Below, in pieces: positions 30,545-45,000 of a stretch of 64,000 nucleotides of DNA. The DNA comes from Liolophura sinensis. Its lineage: Eukaryota > Mollusca > Polyplacophora > Chitonida > Chitonidae. The stretch covers positions 20,269,808-20,333,807 of the forward strand of contig NC_088301.1 in the NCBI RefSeq assembly GCF_032854445.1, given 5' to 3'. The position numbers were made by a program, and so were the translations under genes. The stretch's first letter is position 1; the number at the start of each line of letters is the position of its first letter. Under the pieces are notes generated by a model. That model was not told the origin of the DNA. It made no database searches and saw only the letters and a list, made by a program, of their open reading frames with translations.

Positions 30545-30785
30545 CGGTGTCGCAAAGGTGGTTCGCGTGCTAGAGCAGCATAATGGCGAAGCAGCCACTC
30601 ACCAATGTAGTTGGTGTGAGTTCAAGTCCAGCTCATTTTGGCATTCATTCCGATCGCACGTGGGGATATTTGCCGGTAACCTGCTGATGGTCGTGGGTTT
30701 TCCTACCATAATGCTGGCCACCGTCGTAGAGGTAAAATATTCTTGAGTACGGCGTAAAAAGTAACAACAGTTAAATAAATTTACA
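30545..30785 (+). mobile_element. SINE family 1, near full length, diverged
   Basis: Head GGTTCGCGTGCTAGAGCAGC, then GAGTTCAAGTCCAGCTCATT, ATAATGCTGGCCACCGTCGT and ATATTCTTGAGTACGGCGTA. Confidence 0.8.
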
Positions 30786-31599
30786 GGATATGTCCACTTT
30801 TGAACACAAGGCTGCGTAGGGATAATTAACATTTCTGTTCTTTGCATTGTACTTTTGATATTTTATACCTTTGTCTGACCCTGGTTGTAACAGACCTGTT
30901 AGAATTTTAATGTTACAGTGGTTTAAAGTCAACGGAGTATTTTCGTCTTCACACGCTGCAAGATACGAAGTGGTCTCCAAATTCACAGAACTTTAATCCA
31001 ACGAATTCAATACACTCGATCCCCTTTCCTTAAGTGATTAAATGTGTAAGCATAACACAAATCAAGGAAATACACATGTACTGTCGTGTACACATCACTT
31101 CTGACTTCGGGCCATACGGCCCTGAAAAAAGTGTAAACTACACGATTGATTTCAATGTTGTTTTATTATTTAACAATGAGAAATATGATAATTTACAACT
31201 AAACAAAAACTATGTTCACCAGGACTTATTTCACATTTTTGTTACACAGAAGTGCTTAAGTGCAGAGACACATTATCATGCAAGTAATAAGCATTCGTTA
31301 AAACCACAACCCCTGAAACCTGTCGTTGAAGAGGTTCTTTGAACAAACCGCCACGCCTTCGTCCGCTCTCTGCATTTTATGAATTGTTTGTGGTAAAAGA
31401 ACGATATAATTAATTACGTTACATGTCCACAAAAACAATTTTAAAAAGGCTGAGAGTAATAATAACCGAGATATAGCGGTTTTCGAGAGAAACATGGATG
31501 TCTTTGCTGTGACACAAACACACGTGAGGCAATGTTTAATCACTGTAACCATTGAAAGTCGCACACTCTTCGTTATTCACAATTCCGTTAATTTTATGC

Positions 31600-31950
31600 G
31601 AGTCTTTTACACGTGAGATTTTGCATTGTTTTAATGTCATTGTGTGTTAAATGTAAAGATACCACGACACTTTGAGTAATTCTTTACCAGTGACGCCTAA
31701 TAAATTGCAATTAACATCACTGCATTTTAAACTTAATTACGCTTAAGCCACAGTGCTAGAGGTTTAAGATTTTCTACCATTTAAGCAATTTAGGAAACAG
31801 TTGGAATAAAACCCTAACTGAAGTAAATTAACAAGAAGCCATATTTCACCGGTTACCTGTGACTAATTGCCAACTATCACACTATCGTATCTTATCTGGT
31901 TTTCCTTTCCATGCTCTACGCCTTCATTATATTTACATGGGCTTGACCAT
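31600..31950. repeat. Family R interspersed repeat, long copy
   Basis: One of the longest copies. TTGCATTGTTTTAATGTC, GTGTGTTAAATGT, AGTAATTCTTTACCAGTGAC, AATTGCAATTAACATCACTG, CCCTAACTGAAGTAAA and ACTATCACACTATCGT occur in order. The middle part resembles the unit of the 43-bp array at 58,690-59,885. Confidence 0.6.
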
Positions 31951-32184
31951 TGTTTCACGTCGAAAATATAAGAAAAAAAAAACATAAAAAACTACAACTC
32001 GGCTATCAAAGAAGTGTCTAATGTTGTAGAATATGCAAAAGTAGCCTTGTGCTTTTGTTTATCCCAAGTATAACTCATCCTATGACATACTGCTCGCAAC
32101 AGCTATCTGGTTTATTGGGCATCTGATCTAGCTGCATACAAACCAAGCATACTGGAAGTATTGGGAAAGGTATACATGTCCCTT

Positions 32185-32625
32185 ACCGGTCTGAGCCATC
32201 AACATAACTGCTTTGCTAAAGTCAGAAACAAAACCTGCCATAATTTTGTTGAAAATAAACGATATAACCCATCATTCAAAATTGATCTGTAACTTGTCAT
32301 GTTAAAGCTATCTCTCAAGTTTCAACGCAAAATATAAAAAAAACACGACACAAACGGTCATAATTTTGCTGAGTATGAACAAAACAGCGGACGAATCGAA
32401 TTTCACCTGAAAGTCATGGGAGAGAAGTATACTGAACGATTTGATTCAATTAACCATTTTGAAAAAAAAAGTCCTGAAAAGACCAAATTTTGAAAAAAAA
32501 GAACGGTCATAATTTTGTCCAAACTCGAACTTGACCTGTAATGTATTATTGTGATGTGTTATTCCAGTTCAATGGACTGAACCGTTTTGAAACAGAGTCC
32601 GTAACATGACATGATGAAGTTAACA
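32185..32625. repeat. Repeats around CATAATTTTG...CTGTAACTTGTCATG
   Basis: Three or more units of roughly 130-140 bp with the order CATAATTTTGTTGAAAAT, GATCTGTAACTTGTCATG, TTTTGAAAAAAAAGTCC. The same family occurs at 38,640-39,240 inside gene B, where it ends in GACGGAC repeats. It is a non-coding interspersed element of unknown class. Confidence 0.55.
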
Positions 32626-32986
32626 TTAATGTTTTTTGCAAGATGTTAAACCCCACGCATACATACATACATACATACAGTTCTTAGTTGTGACAAGAAG
32701 CTCCACATGTCGGTCGGTCAGGTGTTTGACAGCTTGTCTTTTAACGTGGGCTATTCATGTTAACCATGGTCCTGTGTGCAAGACGACATCAATGTGTATA
32801 GCATTATCTATTGTGATTATGTTCTTGTTGATAGTAACTAAATTGCTAATCTAAGTATTAATTTCATCATGTACAACACAAGGCACAAGCGGAATAATAA
32901 AATTTATAGGAATATCCGATAAATTTTAAAAGCACTGACTTTCTATTGCTCTTATGATGGAGAAGACACTGCAAACTTCTATAAAG

Positions 32987-33061
32987 TTATTTGAAGTTGG
33001 CATAGGTGTGGAAAGTTTCCAGGTATGCCAGCGCCACCTGGTGGAGGAACTGGAACTGATC
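32987..33061 (-). CDS. Gene B last exon: end of D2 and stop codon
   Basis: Acceptor TTACAG then [20 protein letters not shown] and ANFK followed by TAA at 32,989-32,987. The Q.QFLH segment is the D2 counterpart of the QYEFLH Q-loop region. Confidence 0.93.
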   Translation of the reverse strand, partial: DQFQFLHQVALAYLETFHTYANFK

Positions 33062-36000
33062 CTGTAAGAGAAAACAAAGCTATTTGTATCTCTAAAATCA
33101 AACTGTGTAAACATAATGCACATAGTAATCGTCACAATCCAAAAAGATCTTTAGGATGTTTTTTTCCCACGTGACGTAAAGATATGTAAACTATATTTGT
33201 ATTCATGTATTTATTCCATTGATGTTTTACGCTGTACTCAAGAATATTTACCTTATACGAGGGGGGTGGGGGCAGCATTATGGTGGGAGGAAATGGGTCA
33301 GAATCCAGGGGATGCCCACAGCCATCTGCAGGCTGCTGGCAGGCCTTCCCTCGTGCCCGAGAGGAAGCCAGCATGAACTGGACTTGAACTAACAGCAGCC
33401 GAACTGGTAGGGAGTTCCTGCGTCATTACGCCGTGTTGGTGTACTGACCTCTTAAATCACGGAAGCCCCACCATATTTGTAAAAGACAAGTGGTTCTCAA
33501 CGAACGCTACAGACTGCGTAGGAGTAAACATACCAAGAAATTTAAAATAACGGTATACTCGAAAACTTGGTTGGAAGATTTGTAGCACATCCGTGACCTC
33601 AGTAAAACCAACATGAAACAAATTCTGAAGGTATGAATTGTTATAATTAGGGTTTATAGGTAGGCTGGTAATTCCAAAATGCTGCGGAAACGGCGTTTGG
33701 CGGCGGATACATCCGTACAATAGTTTTTCTGAAAGTCTGCATCAAAACATATGCATCAAGTGAAAATTTGGAGTTTAGAAACGACGCGGCCTAGGAATTT
33801 ACAGCAGGGCTTTGTGAAGTACTCGTGATATTATAGCATATAGATGAAAACTGTTGTCATTGTGTTGTATGCGCAATTAGGGTTTTTGGTGGCACTAAGA
33901 TAGTCTTCTTACTCATATTTATTTTACATAACAGTAAAGGATTATAATATACGGAAATCTGCTAAGGTGACATCAAACAGCGGATCATACAGGGTGACAA
34001 AGATTTTCACCAAATTGTTTAATATGATTTATCAATCAAGACCTGGATCCTAAATCACATCTGAATTTGCAAAGGCAGATGAACTGGCAAATGTGTAATC
34101 TAGAAAAAGAAAATAATCTCTTACCAAATCAGTGATTATCTGAGGCCTGGCCACCCGCATTTGTTTGACGGCTTGAGGAATGTTCACGTCTCGGTCAAGT
34201 TTCAGTCTCTCCAGTACAAATGAGGCTGCGCAGAATAGTCCACTGTTTGTTAGTCCGTCCCTGGAACATGTACAAAGCTTTCATAAGGCGTTTTATTATG
34301 GCAGTTATAATCACAGCTCTAGTTGTTTACGTATTCTACACAACTACAGAGTCTACCGTTCCGCACAGCTGGTGGGTATAAAACTTCCGCTCACCACGTC
34401 GTTGTGAGGTCAACATTGTAAAGATGTTGTTTGTTGCTTTGAGAAATGGAAAGTTAAAGCACTTGTCACGCCATTTTACGGGACAAAGTGAAATATATGT
34501 GGTAGTACTAAGGGCGGGGTGAACGTTTACTATCTCATTTTATGCGTATACAGCTGCATATGTACATGTCGGTATTTGCTTACTCACTAATTGGTTATTC
34601 ATTTAATTTTCCTATAATTTACCGTTATTTATAAAGATTAGCGACCTAAATATTCTGAAACAAGTTCAATGTGCTGTTTACCGTATATCGTCATCTAGGG
34701 ACGAAGAAAATTCCACGGCAAATTAACCCCACCCTGTATCCCCTATAAAGAACGTTGGGCAAGGTAACTAACTGACCTGCAGTGAACCAAGATAGGCTGG
34801 TTTCCGGCCACTTTTTGCCAGCTTGTCACGCCATCTATGACGGCCAGTAGGGACGGAACTGAAGCACAGGAAGGCGTGGTCGACCAGAACCCACAGCGGA
34901 ACTGCTTGATTGGACACGACACTTTCTGGAAACAGAATACACAAAACGGATCACAGGATCCAAGAAAAACAACTATAGAGTGATATCTACCATTGCCAAT
35001 CTATGACCTTGACGTTCTGTGGTTTGGTTTAGGAAAATAATGCGTCCGTAGAGGGATCAACAGGCACTTACTTGTGTGTGCGCACAGCTAAAGTGACGCT
35101 TTAATCCATTTTGCCAACGGATTAACAAACAAACAGCATGTTTAATTTGTAATGCCAACAGCTGACGGATTTAACATGTTTTTACAGGGCGGGTACAGGA
35201 AGTACACATACCGCGTCCTTGTAGGCCAGGTTGTATGTCCATACTGTGAAGCCACTTTCCTCTTCTTTCTGCGTACATTTTACATCAAAAGGACCAAAGC
35301 TTTTCTTTTTCTCCGTCCAGTATATACCAACGTTCTGAAGGCAATTAAACAAAGCTTGTAGACAAATCTAAAGCAGTATGTACCATAGAATGTACATAAT
35401 TATAATATAGGTCCTGAACCTACGTGTTAGAAGAAAAGCAAGTCATAGTGGGTGATGTGCGGATGAAAGAAGATGGAAAACCAGTTTATTGCTCACCTCA
35501 GATTCATTGTCAACATCGTCCAGCATAACAATGGTGGCGACGCCGTGATCATATACCAGACGCCAGAAATCCACCACAGTCTTCGGTAATGGCATGTGTG
35601 TGATGATGAAACCTCTTTTCAGCATATAGCTCTTCAGGCAACACAAAAACGCGGGCAAATGTAAGTACTCGGGTATGTTATTTATATAAATAAAATGCTA
35701 TGCAATTAACACATACTGTAGGGCGACAGGTCGTTATTTGCTGTCGGCAGATGATATGCAACTCCAGAAATGATGTATACACTAGAAAGACTATCCTTAT
35801 AAGAATAATTTTGTATGCAAACTAATGACATTCCTTATACACCCCAGACACCCGAATTACAAAGCTGTCGTAGCACTGAGCCAAGGCACACTTTTAGATT
35901 GCTACGTAAGACAGACTCCAGACAACAGGTACCGCAGTATTTTTGCAAAAGTGTTGTAATACTCAACGAAAAACAATAAAAATGTAGCATCGTTTAACAA

Positions 36001-39000
36001 GGCACATTGTATTTGTTCCGCAGAATCTAAGTCTGGGTGTAACAAAGCGAACTCTTGAACCCCAGTGACATATTTATTGATTTCTTTGTTGCTTAACGAC
36101 ATACTCAAGAAGTTTGGTCTCACACGATGGTGGTCAGTTTGTGAATGAGGGAAACCCGAGTGCCTGGGTGAGGGAAAATCCCACTGAGAGAATGATACAC
36201 GTATACCAGGTAAAATAAAGGTAATAACAAAACTTCCGGATATATACGGGAATACTTACGGGAAGGAAGACGGCGTTTATGTAGTTGTTTTTGCCAGCCA
36301 CTGGAGTGGATAAGTAAGGCCTGCAGTTGTCCGCTGAGAAGAAAGCACCACAGAGGAAGTTTCAGCACCATATTGCCATATATACTCATTTGATTCATTA
36401 AGGTCATAGTAAAGTGGTCAAACTTTCCAGACCTCTGATTTTGAGAGGGGTCTTGAACAGAAATAAAGCGTACCAGCCCCAATTTATCTTTACAACTAAT
36501 TGCCTTATCCACTATGAATATGAAATAGATCGACAGTGGGATGAAAAAGTGTCATTTAAATGCAATTACCTACCTTGTAGATATAACATCGCCAGCCACC
36601 ACTCAGCCACCTCTCAGCAGTTAACGAGCTTAATATTACCTCAAAAATTTCTTTGTCGGGTGGCTGGCGATTTTATACCTACATGGTAGGTAATTGCATT
36701 CCAATGGCACTTTTTCATCAATATTTTTGATATATTTCATGTTAATAGTGGATATGGCAGTTAGTGATATAGGTGAATGGGGGCTGATTCTTTTTCTTTC
36801 CTTGTTTTAGAGCCCTTTTAAAAATCTGAGGGCTGGAAATTGTGTGCACTTTACTATGACTGTATCGGGGTATATACCCATGCGTGGACTTTGTGTTACC
36901 ACAAATCTCATTGAACACTATTCTTCTCTTGTGTTTTTACGCCGTACTCAAAATAGTTCACTTATAAGACGACGGCTAACATTTTGCTGACAGGAAACCA
37001 ACCAGAGTCCGGGGGAAACCCACCACCATGGTGCATTTATAGCGGACATTTTTCAAGAGTCGTAAGGAAAACAGGAAGGTAATCAGCCAAATTATCATTA
37101 TCATTATCATTATTATTGTATATTGTTCATATTGTTTAAATAGTATGGTTTAGGTCTCACCAGCAACAATTTTGTCAGACCTATTCTTGTGCAGGTTGTC
37201 AGGATGTAAAGCTGTCCCCAGAGTAGCCTTGTCCAGAGGAGGGGTTTTCTCATTCAGCCGCTGTGGCGACGAGATAGAAGATTGACATACCATAAACGTG
37301 ATATATTTGCTGAGGTAGAAGTTTTTTGTCCACGGAAGGATTAAACCTGTTCATTTAAGCTGGATATATTAGTTTACCTATTCCTGCATCCCACATAACG
37401 TACTTAAGTGTTACGATGCTCTATTAAATGCGGCGGAGTTTTTTTCCCCCAAACACAACATAACAACGTTTGTTTCTCGGCGTATATATTGCGTTTACTT
37501 CAAAACAAACGTATGCCGGAAAACAAATGTAACAACAACGCAAACACGATCTGCCTCTATAAAACACTACAGGTACAGGGCCCAGTTTCACAAAGCCGTG
37601 TTAGACATTTTGTTATCGTAATTTTGTCGTACGACATTTTGAACGTCACAATTACCGTACCATTGTCGTATATGTACGACTATCGTTCTTGTACGACATC
37701 TTTGTGAAACTAGGGCCAGGGCTTTGCTTTACAGAAAGAAAATGGATTCTGTATGTAGGAGGATATTAACATAGACCAGAAACTGTTACCTGGAACTGTT
37801 CTGCTATCTTCAGCTGTCCAGTCTCTGGGTTAACAGTACAGAGATCGGCAAACACGCTGGAGAAATTTACACCTGGGATTGACCCTTCCTGAAGCTCCAG
37901 GGCTTCTGCCAGGGCCTCGTGCAGAAATTCATACTGCTCCTGGAGCATTGATAACAGAAAACAGGTCCATTTATTTCTCGTACAAAAGACGGGTGATGTC
38001 AGGTTATTTATAATTTATGTAGACTGATAGCATCTGTGAAGCTAAAATTGTAGGAATGGCAAGATTGGACTATCTTCCGGATCAAAATACAGCATGTAAA
38101 AGACAGCATGTGCCTTAACAAAACCGTGTAAAGGCGACACTTTCTAAGAGTGGCGACGATCATTGCCCAAAACGGTTTCTTGTGGCTTGTATCATCTGCG
38201 CTCTTTCCCTTTAAGGTCTTGTGGGCAGAACTTAACGGAAGGTGAAAGTAGTGTTTATTTACCAAACTCTGGACCATGTTGACTCGCTGTTCCCTGAGCA
38301 GCCTGACACAGGCCGGCACATCCACCACACCTTCCTCTTTGGCCTGGTTTATCAGGTAGTCCAGAGCTATGAACGTTCCTGTACGGCCTATTCCAGCGCT
38401 GTAAAAGAGACAGGAAGAGGTGTAAGGACTATATACCTGACGTGTTATTAATAAGACATGTTCACAATGATATACAGTTAAGTATAAATCAAATTAGGTA
38501 GCAGGGCCCGATTCTACAAAGCCATTTCCGCCCATTTTCCAGTCAAAAAAATTGGTTAGTGACAAGCAGTAACTATGGGCCCGGTTGTTCACAAGTGTAT
38601 CAGCTGATACACTTCTCATCAATCTAAAAGTCTATAAGACAACTAAAGCGGCCATAATTTTGTTGAAAATACACGAAACGCTCAAAATTCGATGTAACTT
38701 GTCTGAACAGTTAACTAGTCGAGTCCATAGCAGGACAAAACTGCCACAATTTAGTTGCAAATCAACGAAAATAGCCCAAAACTGAAACTTCAAGTGTCAG
38801 TGTTCATGGTAAAGACGCATGCCTGGTCTTAACACGGTGAGATAAATGCGTTTCGAAAAGAAGGCCACGATTTTTTGAAAGAAATCAATAAAAAGGTTCC
38901 AAACTCAAACCTGATCTGTAACTTGTCATGGTGAAATATGTACTACGTTTCAATCCAACGCGTTGACTCATTTTGCAAACAAGTCCGAAAATCTGTCAAA

Positions 39001-42000
39001 GGTCCAATACAGTTAAAACAAACTCCGACCATACGTTTGTAGAAAATGAATAAAAAGGCTGACTCTTTAATCTTATTTTAAACCCATTACGTGGTTGACA
39101 GACATCAAGCCACAATTCAAAGCAATTAATCGTTGTTGAAAGTTCGGAAAACTGTTCCTTAACGGACGGACAGGCGGACGGATAGACGGACGGGGACACG
39201 AGGTCTAAACCAATATTCCCATCCGGGATTGGCTAAATGCCATTCCGACCCGACATTTGGCAGTTTACGTCTGTTTGAACACTTTTGTCTCCATCAGTTG
39301 TTAAGGTTTTTACCTGCAGTGCACCACTATAGGCCCAATCAATGGTGATTTATGTCCCAGGACTTTTCTCTGGAAGTCCAATAAGCTACTGGCGTTAGAG
39401 GGCGCACCATGATCTGGCCAAGCCGTGAAGTGAAATTGTTTGACGAGCTGGGTTTTGTTCTGCATCTAAAATCAAATATTTAAATAAGATAAATGATTAA
39501 TTTATATCAATAATTTGAGTGACCATAGTTCTCCAAATGATAATTTACATGTTAGATGTCGAATACAACCATGAACAAACGCAACCACAATCCCACACAC
39601 AACGCTGATACTGCCGGTGAGAAGTCGAGGACACGTTCATCTTCGCACGGCGATCCATAAATAAGCCTACAACCAATTGTAGCTACAGTCTCTTTGTGCA
39701 AGCGGGCCCTGACGATGTCGCGACATGGTCCCAATAATGATGTCGCGACATAGTGACGATAATAATGCCGCGACATGGTGATGCTGGTGTTGTCAATGCT
39801 GATGGTGTAATCTAGCAACAGGCTTAAAAGACGTGTTTAGCTTCCTCTCTGGCTGTACGTGTGAAGTTTTTTTTAGCAACCCGCGCATGATCGCCGGTTC
39901 CTCAAGGGTTATGCGCGATGTCATTCCATCATAGTGTTGGCCACCGACATGTAAGTGGAACACTCTTGAGTACAGCGTAAAGCACCAATTATATAAATAA
40001 ATAAGTAAAACATCTTGTTCTCTACTTAACTCTGGTGTGTATATCTGTATGTCACAAGAGGGACAGTTCCTCAGTAACTTGCAAAAAGTGGGGGGTTTAC
40101 CCTTTTGTCTTGTTCTGCAGTTACTGGATGAATACCGGCTGTTTATTTGTAAGTTGCTTCCCCACGTCGCACGTGGTAATATCCATTATTATACCCACAC
40201 TCAAACATAATAATATGCAGGATGATATATACAAAGACACAGAAAGCTGTATTTCCCACCTTCAAATGCTTCAGTTGCAGAGTTCTGATGGCGTAGTTAG
40301 AGAAGTTCTCTTCGTCCAGCAGAGAGACACTGATGAAACCAAACTGCTTGGGTTGTCCGTCTGGCCAGTACTGGACACACTTAGTCTATGGAGTTAACAC
40401 GTTGACATCAGAGACAAAAGTAGGCCAAATATTTGATTAAACACTTTACATTAAAGGTGGAGAAGACGTTAAAATGACACGAAGTTCAACTGAAAGAGTG
40501 CGAAAAGTTATCCCTAAATGTAGTCTTCAATATTTTTTTCCTGTAGGAGAAAAAGACACTTGAAAATAATTTTTGTATGGTTGGTATTTGGGACCACCTT
40601 TTGGTATTGAGAGTCTTTGTTTGATAATGTCATAAATGAGGATGTAATACAGGTTTAATAAATATTTTAGCACCAGAATTTGTTCTTTTCAGCTAAAACA
40701 TGTAATAATCTCAATTTAAATCATATTTTTATTTTATTATGATCATAAATCTTATCATAATTTAGGTTAAATGGATATGTTTTGATATAAACAACAACTT
40801 TACATTTAAATAAATTTATTACACAAGCATCACATCTTTATTTCGAACATTATTATGCAACAACGATAAATACAAAAATTTAATCCCAAATACCACAATA
40901 CAAAAATATTTTCAGACACCCTTTGCTCTAGAAAAAAAAAATCCAAAAAAATATTTCATTTTTTGCAAGTAAGTTTTGACGCTCTCTCATCTGATTTTGG
41001 CATCCTTTTTATGTTTACTTCTCCTTTAGTTGTTAATGCTCTACAAGGGGTTAAATGTCAGAGTTCAAGAAATTGTTGCATTCCTCAAGATACTATGTTC
41101 GCAACAAATTAGGAAGGAGAGAGATGGAGGAAGGGTGAGAACAACAATAAACTTTGACATGTCTGTCAGAGGGTAAAAAAAGACATCGTAAATCAGTAGT
41201 TTACCAAAACATGAAATCAAAACAAATCCCACCTCTGTCTTCTCCACCAAATTGGTCACCATGACAACTTTTCCGGTGTTTTGTTCCCAGATCATGCGCA
41301 TGAACTCATTGATGATCACATCAGTTGGACCTGTAAGAATTACGATTATTTATCTGACGCCATGCAGGCTCAGGCTGTTTGCACTTAGACGGTGGCCCTC
41401 AATGACAAAAACTAGGGTGTCCGGGGGCATACCACGGACATTTGGCATTTGACATCTAGTCAATGATGTGGATATACATTGTATCATTGCAGGCCATATG
41501 TGGTGAAAGCCAAGTGTTTTTCTCAGATCGTAAGAGTGTGCTGTAAGATATTTTTATGCGTGAGCTGCAACTGGTACCACAAACAACCTCGACCACTTAT
41601 TGAGATCAGGCCTCATTGGGCCATCAGAGCGGATGTGTCCAACACTTGCCTCTCTAACGTTGGGATACTGTATACACTAAGTTGGAAGTAACATGTCTTA
41701 TGTGGCAAAGACCATATGATTACCAAATTTTGTGACAACTGAGAACGCTAACTAATATGAAACAAAACCTGCACGTAGTACACAAAACATGGCGATAAAG
41801 GTTTAAATATAAAAAATGTAAAATCGAAAAAGATTAAGAGCAATACTATCCTTTTAGACATTAAACAGCTACACCAGAATTGTCCACTCTTCGGCATAAT
41901 TTTTTTACCGTTCGATATTCCATATTCAAGAAAAGCAAAATGAGATAAATAGCTGGCGTCTTACAAAGCGGTAATTTCGAAATTATTTTTGTAATGTTGT

Positions 42001-45000
42001 TTCGAAAAACAAAAGATTGTTACGGTTTATTACTTTTATAATGGCTAGAAAGAATATTTGATTAATTTATTTGATTGGCATTACTACGTCGTACTCAATT
42101 ATATTCCACTTATACGACGGTGGACAACATTATGGTGGAAGGAAAACGGCCAAAGCCCTAGGGAAACCCACGACCATCCGCAGGTTGATGACAGACCTTC
42201 CCACGTACAGCCGGAGAGGAAGCCAGGATAAGCTGAACTTGAAATCACGGCGGCCGCATTGTTGAGGGGCTCCTAGGTCATTGCAACGCGCTGGCACGCT
42301 ACCCACCTCGGCCACGCACCTCTTTTAGAAGACATGACACTATTGTCGCGTTTACAAACATATATGGTCACATGACATATCAAGTTTATAATAAAAATGG
42401 TGATTACCTTGAGACGCGATGTACTTTTTAGGTTCGTTGTAACCCTGTAAATAAGGAATGTTAATTTACTTTTTCTTGATCAAACCCGGGTCGGGTCATG
42501 CCAAAGACTTTGAAAATGGTAGTTATTGTTGTCTCGCTTGGTGTTCAGCACTGAGAGGTTAGAGCAAGGAAACAGGACTGGTTCGCCCGGAATCAGTATA
42601 ATGTGACTGCGTGTATTATCATGTCTGGTGTCTTCGACATGGTCCTTCTGTGGCGGCACAAGAAGACACAGTATATGTAGACGCATATAAAATTGTTGAC
42701 TACGACGTTAAACCCCAAGCATACATACATATTTATTCTTTTACTAGATGTGTTACGCCACGCTCAAAGAATATTTCAGTTACGTAACGGCACTGAAGTT
42801 TATGGTATCACATGATTTACAAACTCCGTTATCAACACCACCTGGGAGGTTTAATCAAAGTCAACTGGTGTATATAAAGTATTTATAAGTTTATAAATAC
42901 TCACATCGATGTAGCAAGCGTTGATGTAATCGGTATCCTCGTCGCCAAATTTCTTCAGGTGGACCCGTGAATGGTCGTCTGAAAAACGTTTTATAGTTAC
43001 GCGTTTGTTTGTAGAGCCGTATGGTTATGCCAGCATGACACATAAATCGGCCACGCTAACTTCGAATGTAAATATAAGCACAACAGTATATTTTGATAAG
43101 TAAAGTCCGCTATGAATTTAGTTACTTCAGCAAAAAAAATTGAATATACACCGTTTTATTGTTATAAGAAAATGGCCTAATTGTTTACAAAGGCGTCGCG
43201 TCACCTAGCGTCCAAAATTTCTTTAATATATGCCTAAACTATATATGGAATTCTGATAACATTGCTTCCTCAAACGTTGTTGCTGGACACAAAAAGGTTT
43301 GAATATTGAAGTCGCGTGTTCGAATCCAGCTAGTACTCCCGTTTGGATTTACGTCGAGAGGTTATTAGGTATACATGTACATGTCAAAGAGCTATAGTTC
43401 CCAAACTAACCCTAACCCTCTTCATCATTTTGATGAACGTTTTGTGAGTTTGAAATGTATAAGATCATTTAACAAAAGATTCAGTGCAATTCTTTGCCAC
43501 CATAGCCCGGCATGTATGGAAGTCGGTTAAAGTCATCATCGCACCATCGTAGCATCTTAGCATCGTCCGACGGTGGGACGGTGCGATGGCTTGATCGTAT
43601 GAAAGGATTGGGCGATGGTGCATGGCAATGGGCAATGGCCCGAACCCATGGGACGAAGACTCAAAGCCATGACGCTGTAGCTCGAGGGTATGGGACCGTG
43701 GGACGACCACATCTTGTCATCGCCCTATCAAGTTGTTCCATAGCCGAGCGGTTTTAAAGTACCATGGTTGGATGAAGGCATTATCCGGCTTCCATATCTA
43801 TGGAGTATAATGTGCTTACAAGCCACGAGATTCCGATAACGGCTTTTGTTCTTGTTCTCGGGTTTGTAAGCCACGTCATGCTTAGCGTGTAGTCCCACGG
43901 GAAATGTCTGCAGCAAACAATCGATTCTGTGGCTAACGGTCAGGTGTAACGTTAAGTAGGTTAAAAAGAGAACGGATTACGAGTAGTACATAGTTTAATT
44001 AAAAGGACTTGGTATGGTAAGGCGGAGAATCGGCCCCAGAGAGGTACGATAAGTACAAATTTCAAACTTCACCTACAATTCTGTAAATTTTCAAATCAGA
44101 AGTATAAGAGCTGGTCGATACAGGTATTAAAGTGTTATGGCCATAAAAGAGAGGGCTGCTTAGTAATAACCCGCCAAAACTGCTCTCTCAGTCAAAAACA
44201 CAAATTTTCAAACAAACGAGGCACTGTGTTCCTAATTTACAGTATTTCACCAGAAATATATCTTTACTGAAACTTTCATGTGTATTTTTCTACGTGCTGT
44301 CAATGGTTCATTTTAGTTAACGTTTGTCTTCATATGTAAAACATAAATTTTATATGATTAGTTTTGTCATATTTTGGTAAGTTTCTGCCACTGTCTCTCA
44401 TGCATCATTCATGGTACAGTGAAATAACGTTGTCACTGTGGACAACAGGTTGCACCTCGAGGAAGAGTTCGAATCTCTGCGGTTATTATTATTATTACTA
44501 TTATTTTTTTGAAACATACTGTTGTGTAAGTAAAGATATAGGTCATCTTGCATTAATTAAGCGTTGCCATGAGTTAGAATGGATAAGCTATGGTATTACG
44601 TAACGTTTGACCAATGCAGGAAAATCATACGTGAATCGTGGTTGAGAGCACATGAGATCGTCAAGGTATCATTAACATGTCAAGCGTAGCGGAAGTACAA
44701 GGCTAAAAGTTACATTTGTTGTATATTTATTTAACTGTTTGATGCATAACGGTGTGCTTAAGAATTTTTCAAAAAGTTACATCTGTGGTGCACTACGGTG
44801 TCTGCTGCAAAAAAGATATTTCAGTGTGAATTTAGCAGGCTGCCACTTTTCGATTTGATCATGTTTTTTATAAGTTGCATATTTGCCATGTAAGAGGAAA
44901 AGACGAGTAAAGCAGAACTGAAAAAAGAAGTAGCCCAAAGAGAGTGTCAACAGCTGTCACTTACAGCTATAGTTAAGTTCACTTTCTGAGATGCACAGTT

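Larger units (their letters stand above)
23689..32986. other. Intergenic interval between gene B 3' end and gene A 5' end
   Basis: About 9.3 kb with no gene I can support. It holds SINE fragments, the microsatellite, one family R copy and a block of ATAATTTTG repeats, listed separately. It must contain the 3' untranslated region of gene B (below 32,987) and the promoter and 5' untranslated region of gene A (above 23,688). A clear AATAAA or TATA was not recognised. The unlisted gaps show no structure to my eye. Confidence 0.6.

Noticed and set aside
31034-31342. 102-codon plus-strand open frame
   Set aside because: Unrecognised, AT-rich composition, no splice or homology support in the window.
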